In this document: one piece after another, positions 6,357-8,666 of the stretch
How the letters are laid out: each line of letters starts with the position of its first letter
Numbering within the stretch: the stretch's first letter is position 1
Assembly (NCBI GenBank): GCA_030617125.1
Contig: JAUWWA010000055.1
Coordinates: forward strand, 1-8,666
DNA: 8,666 nucleotides
Reading direction: 5' to 3'
Origin: Pirellulales bacterium
Lineage (GTDB): Bacteria > Planctomycetota > Planctomycetia > Pirellulales > Thermoguttaceae
The notes under the pieces: generated by a model
What the model saw: the letters and a program-made list of their open reading frames with translations, nothing else
Told to the model about the DNA's origin: nothing
Databases searched by the model: none
Made by a program: the position numbers and the translations under genes

Positions 6357-7652
6357 ATGGGCAAATCGGCTCTCACAGTCGCTCTGGCGCTGGTCGGCAC
6401 GGTTCTCATCGCCGGCTGCGCGTCCGCACCCCGGCCGGCGAGTTCCACGACGCAACCGATGGCCGCCCAACCCGCCGAGTCGGCGCCCCCCGCGCCGCCG
6501 ATTCCCGACAGCGCCGCGCAGCCGGGCGCGCAAGCCCGGTCGATGCAAGAGGTCATGGCCGAATTGCAGCAACTCGGCGCCTTGGACCCGGCCGCCCAGG
6601 GCAAGCTCCTGGCCGACCTGCGTGAGACCGATCCTGCGCTCTGGCCGCTGGTATTGCAGCAATTCCGTGCGGTGACGGCCTATCGGCGTCGGGCCGAGAA
6701 ACGCGAAGCGAGCATTGCCGGGCCGGTAGAAGTCACGCCGAGCGGACCATACGCCCGGCAGGGTGCTTCGCCGATTCCACCCGAGGTACAGCCCCCGGCG
6801 GCCGGCCGTCAACCGAGCTGCGAAGTGCCGTCAAACGTCGATCGTCTTCCGCCGCTCATCGACGCGGCCGTGCCGCCCAACGCCGCTCCCGAAGGCGACT
6901 ACCCGAGCACGACGACGCCGGTCTCGTACGACGCGGCCGCGCCGGCCGATTGGCGCGAGCAGGTGGATTGGGCCGCCCGTGCGTTGGCCTCCCAGATCGA
7001 CGGCTCGCCCAAGTCGCCGGAAGAAATTGCCCGGCACGCACAATTGCGGATGCTCTACCTGTTGGCCAATCGTCGCGAGGATGCGTTGCAGCCGATCCCG
7101 GCCATCACGCCGGCGGTTCAGGACTTCTGGAAGAAGCAACTCTACGGACTGTCGACGTGGTTGGACACCCAGGCGACGCCGGACCCCACGCGACGCGCAG
7201 CCGTGACGAAACGGATCCTTGCCGAGGCGCTAACCCGGCTTGGCGAATCGGCGCCGCTGGAGGTTCACAACCTGGCCTTCTGCACCGCCATCGACGGCTA
7301 CGGCTGCATCGTGGCGTTTGCGAAGGATGAGTTCGCACCGGGTCAGGAAGTCCTGCTCTACGCCGAAGTCGAGAACTTCAGCAGTGAGGAGACCGCCAAG
7401 GGGTACCACACGTCGCTGCGAAGCAGCTACCAGATATTCGATAGCCGCGGTGGCCGCGTCACCCAGCGCGACTGCCCGAAGACCGAGGAATACTGCCGGA
7501 ACTCCCGGCGCGACTTCTTCATCGGCTATCGCCTCAAGCTTCCCGACAAGCACATCTACCCGGGCAAGCACACGCTACGGCTGACGATCGAAGACCTCAA
7601 GAACCACAAGGTCGGCCAGGCGTCGATCGAGTTTTCGATCCAGTCGCGGTAG
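6357..7652 (+). CDS. Predicted lipoprotein of unknown function, planctomycete type
   Basis: No function is known to me. The 431 residues begin with a lipoprotein signal: Lys3, a hydrophobic core and the lipobox LIAGC with cysteine 21, so the mature protein is likely lipid-anchored. Residues 22-60 are a Pro/Ala-rich linker. A predicted helical stretch follows (62-118, rich in Gln, Leu and Ala), then a second Pro-rich linker (121-195), a helical region (198-300) and a C-terminal domain (303-431) that looks beta-rich. The last part carries the most distinctive motifs: NLAFCTAIDGYG, LLYAEVENF, KGYHTSLRSSYQIFDSRG, RRDFFIGY and YPGKHTLRL, with cysteines 309, 317, 373 and 380. I recall similar domains in planctomycete hypothetical proteins. 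The start at 6357 is chosen for the signal peptide, although it has no Shine-Dalgarno sequence. The ATG at 6267 has a G-rich tract before it but would bury the signal peptide. Confidence 0.82.
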   Translation: MGKSALTVALALVGTVLIAGCASAPRPASSTTQPMAAQPAESAPPAPPIPDSAAQPGAQARSMQEVMAELQQLGALDPAAQGKLLADLRETDPALWPLVLQQFRAVTAYRRRAEKREASIAGPVEVTPSGPYARQGASPIPPEVQPPAAGRQPSCEVPSNVDRLPPLIDAAVPPNAAPEGDYPSTTTPVSYDAAAPADWREQVDWAARALASQIDGSPKSPEEIARHAQLRMLYLLANRREDALQPIPAITPAVQDFWKKQLYGLSTWLDTQATPDPTRRAAVTKRILAEALTRLGESAPLEVHNLAFCTAIDGYGCIVAFAKDEFAPGQEVLLYAEVENFSSEETAKGYHTSLRSSYQIFDSRGGRVTQRDCPKTEEYCRNSRRDFFIGYRLKLPDKHIYPGKHTLRLTIEDLKNHKVGQASIEFSIQSR

Positions 7653-7745
7653 ATTGGGGTTCTTCCATCGGCGCGCCGCTGTGCGCAAGTCCTTGATTTC
7701 CAACTACTTAGCCCGCCTGGTCACGGTCCTCGTTATTTGCTGGAC

Positions 7746-7856
7746 CTATGTTTCACTCGCACAGGAATTCCAGAAATTGCCGCAAAGCGTTACAACACAA
7801 TACCTTACGTCACGTCTCCCCGGTCGATACGGCCTACTGCTGAAAACACCATTCAT
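7746..7856 (-). CDS. Possible small protein of 36 residues with a perfect ribosome binding site
   Basis: The ATG at 7856 (minus strand) opens a 36-codon frame closed by TAG at 7748-7746. The product is basic near its N-terminus (RPYRPGRR, residues 8-15) and has three cysteines (20, 25, 32). I recognise no family and see no signal peptide or membrane segment. The case for it is its placement. AGGAGGTGA, fully complementary to the 16S rRNA 3' end, begins four bases after the stop codon of the GH32-like gene and leaves six bases between AGGAGG and the ATG. It would be the last gene of that minus-strand transcript. A second ATG at 7852 would give only 15 residues. It may be a true small protein, a remnant of a decayed gene, or chance. 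Confidence 0.35.
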   Translation of the reverse strand: MNGVFSSRPYRPGRRDVRYCVVTLCGNFWNSCASET

Positions 7857-7859
7857 TGT

Positions 7860-7868
7860 TCACCTCCT
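7860..7868 (-). promoter_or_regulatory. Perfect Shine-Dalgarno sequence AGGAGGTGA
   Basis: The minus strand reads AGGAGGTGA here, stronger than the sites before the other genes in the window. It follows the GH32-like stop codon (7875-7873) after four bases and precedes an ATG at 7856. It is the main support for the 36-codon ORF. Confidence 0.5.
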
Positions 7869-7872
7869 GATA

Positions 7873-8666
7873 CTACTTGAATCGAAAGCCGTACAGGTCG
7901 GCATCCTGCACCAGGATGTACAGGCGCACTGTCTTGCCCTGTAGCGACTCCAAACTGGCGTCCTTCCACTCGACGTTGTGTTCGATGCTGTTGACGCGCA
8001 CCGGCTCGCAATCGTCGAAATGGAAGCCTTTCTCTAGGTGCGAGCGCTCCCAGCGGTCCTCGACCATCCAGTGCGGCAGCTTGGCCTTGAACAGCCACTG
8101 CCCGGTCTTGTGCCGCAGCCACTTGTCGATGCCGATGGCCACCTTGACCTCGCCGCGGCTGCCGTCGACGTTCAGTTGCAGGGTCTTGCCGGTGACCTTC
8201 AGCGGCTTGGTGATCAGGATCTGGTTGGTGTTGCCCGCAGTGAGGCTCACATACCGATTGTGCTTCTGCGTGTACAACGTCCCACGAATCCGGGTCGTAC
8301 GGTCATGGTAATAGCCCCTTGCATATCCGCAGTGATCGCCGTCGTAGCCGGAACAATAGAACCAGTCCTCGTCCCCCATCCGTAGCGGGTGACGACCGAT
8401 CCGTACCATCCGGTCGTAGCTGTGTTGTTCTTTGCCGTGCGGGATCCAGGGCTCCCGGCTGACCGTACGATCCCAGGTCTTGCCCCCGTCCCGGCTGGTG
8501 ACGATGCGCAACTCCATGGTGCCCTTGCTGACGGATTTGCCAATAAGGCCCTCTTCGGTCGTGGGACGATCGTGACCATCTTCGTAGAACTCGGGATTCG
8601 GATGCGTGCGGTCGCCAATGAACCACTCCGCAAAGCCCAACACAAACCCTTCGATGTGGATGGACC
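7873..8666 (-). CDS. GH32-like beta-propeller protein with C-terminal beta-sandwich, 5' partial
   Basis: The frame is open to the right edge (SIHIEGF precedes the GTG codon at 8643), so this is the C-terminal part, at least 263 residues, of a larger and probably secreted protein. Counting from that GTG, residues 1-120 resemble the last blades of a five-bladed propeller of the GH32/GH43 or sialidase kind. They include one Asp-box-like repeat, S50-x-D-x-G-x-T-W57, followed by REPWIPHG (63-70), a pattern I associate with GH32-type proteins of Planctomycetes and Verrucomicrobia. Residues 121-256 look like a beta-sandwich (RYVSLTAG, ITKPLKVTG, FDDCEP, HNVEW, VRLYILVQDADLYGFRF). A catalytic residue cannot be assigned from this part, so hydrolase activity on glycans is only inferred. 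It converges with the lipoprotein gene across about 220 bases. Confidence 0.75.
   Translation of the reverse strand, partial: SIHIEGFVLGFAEWFIGDRTHPNPEFYEDGHDRPTTEEGLIGKSVSKGTMELRIVTSRDGGKTWDRTVSREPWIPHGKEQHSYDRMVRIGRHPLRMGDEDWFYCSGYDGDHCGYARGYYHDRTTRIRGTLYTQKHNRYVSLTAGNTNQILITKPLKVTGKTLQLNVDGSRGEVKVAIGIDKWLRHKTGQWLFKAKLPHWMVEDRWERSHLEKGFHFDDCEPVRVNSIEHNVEWKDASLESLQGKTVRLYILVQDADLYGFRFK

Noticed and set aside
7669..7678. 10-base palindrome CGGCGCGCCG after the lipoprotein stop codon
   Set aside because: It has no loop for a hairpin, and short all-GC palindromes are expected by chance in GC-rich DNA.
7725..7746. GGTCC...GGACC inverted repeat as a terminator between the convergent genes
   Set aside because: It has only five pairs with a 12-base loop and no U-tract on either strand.
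7654..7944. 96-codon plus-strand ORF after the lipoprotein gene, with a hydrophobic stretch
   Set aside because: It has a TTG start one base after the previous stop codon and no ribosome binding site. It runs 72 bases antisense into the well-supported GH32-like gene, and its sequence resembles no family I know.
1..8666. CRISPR arrays, tRNA or rRNA genes, insertion sequences, toxin-antitoxin or phage-defence genes
   Set aside because: No spaced repeats, cloverleaf-like structures, transposase motifs, terminal inverted repeats or defence-protein motifs were seen in a manual reading of the window.

Overview
The window looks like ordinary chromosomal DNA from a GC-rich bacterium, most likely a member of the Planctomycetota. 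The lineage call rests mainly on two secreted proteins of unknown function (3321-4304 and 6357-7652). Their conserved C-terminal parts match, from memory, hypothetical proteins I associate with Pirellulales-like planctomycetes. The GH32-like protein at the right edge, with its C-terminal beta-sandwich, fits the same group. No alignment or database search was possible.

Left part (1-1677): the end of an operon for an ABC importer. It holds the C-terminal half of a two-domain permease of the iron(III)/thiamine type, cut by the window edge, and a short ATPase gene overlapping it by four bases (ATGA). Middle-left (1678-4304): a 226-base spacer carries a GNRA-loop hairpin, a candidate promoter and a 13-base dyad. 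It is followed by guaB (IMP dehydrogenase) with a strong ribosome binding site. A 327-residue secreted protein gene starts inside the last 68 bases of guaB.

Middle (4294-6152): a FmdB-type zinc-ribbon gene on the minus strand overlaps the end of the 327-residue gene by 11 bases. It is divergent from a stand-alone NAD(P)HX epimerase gene (nnrE) across a 135-base spacer with an AT-rich core. nnrE converges, five bases apart, with a minus-strand metallo-beta-lactamase-fold hydrolase of the YycJ/WalJ type, which appears to lack a Shine-Dalgarno sequence.

Right part (6153-8666): a 204-base spacer contains a purine-rich tract, a 9-base inverted repeat and a candidate promoter. It leads into a 431-residue predicted lipoprotein. 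This converges with the minus-strand 3' part of a GH32-like beta-propeller gene that runs off the window. In the 220-base spacer between them lies a 36-codon minus-strand ORF with a perfect AGGAGGTGA ribosome binding site, directly after the GH32-like stop codon.

The genes are mostly housekeeping (purine synthesis, cofactor repair, transport) mixed with lineage-specific envelope proteins. I see no defence island, mobile element, CRISPR array, RNA gene or evident new multi-gene system. The best leads are small: the 36-codon ORF, the operator-like repeats before guaB and the lipoprotein gene, and the two uncharacterised secreted proteins.
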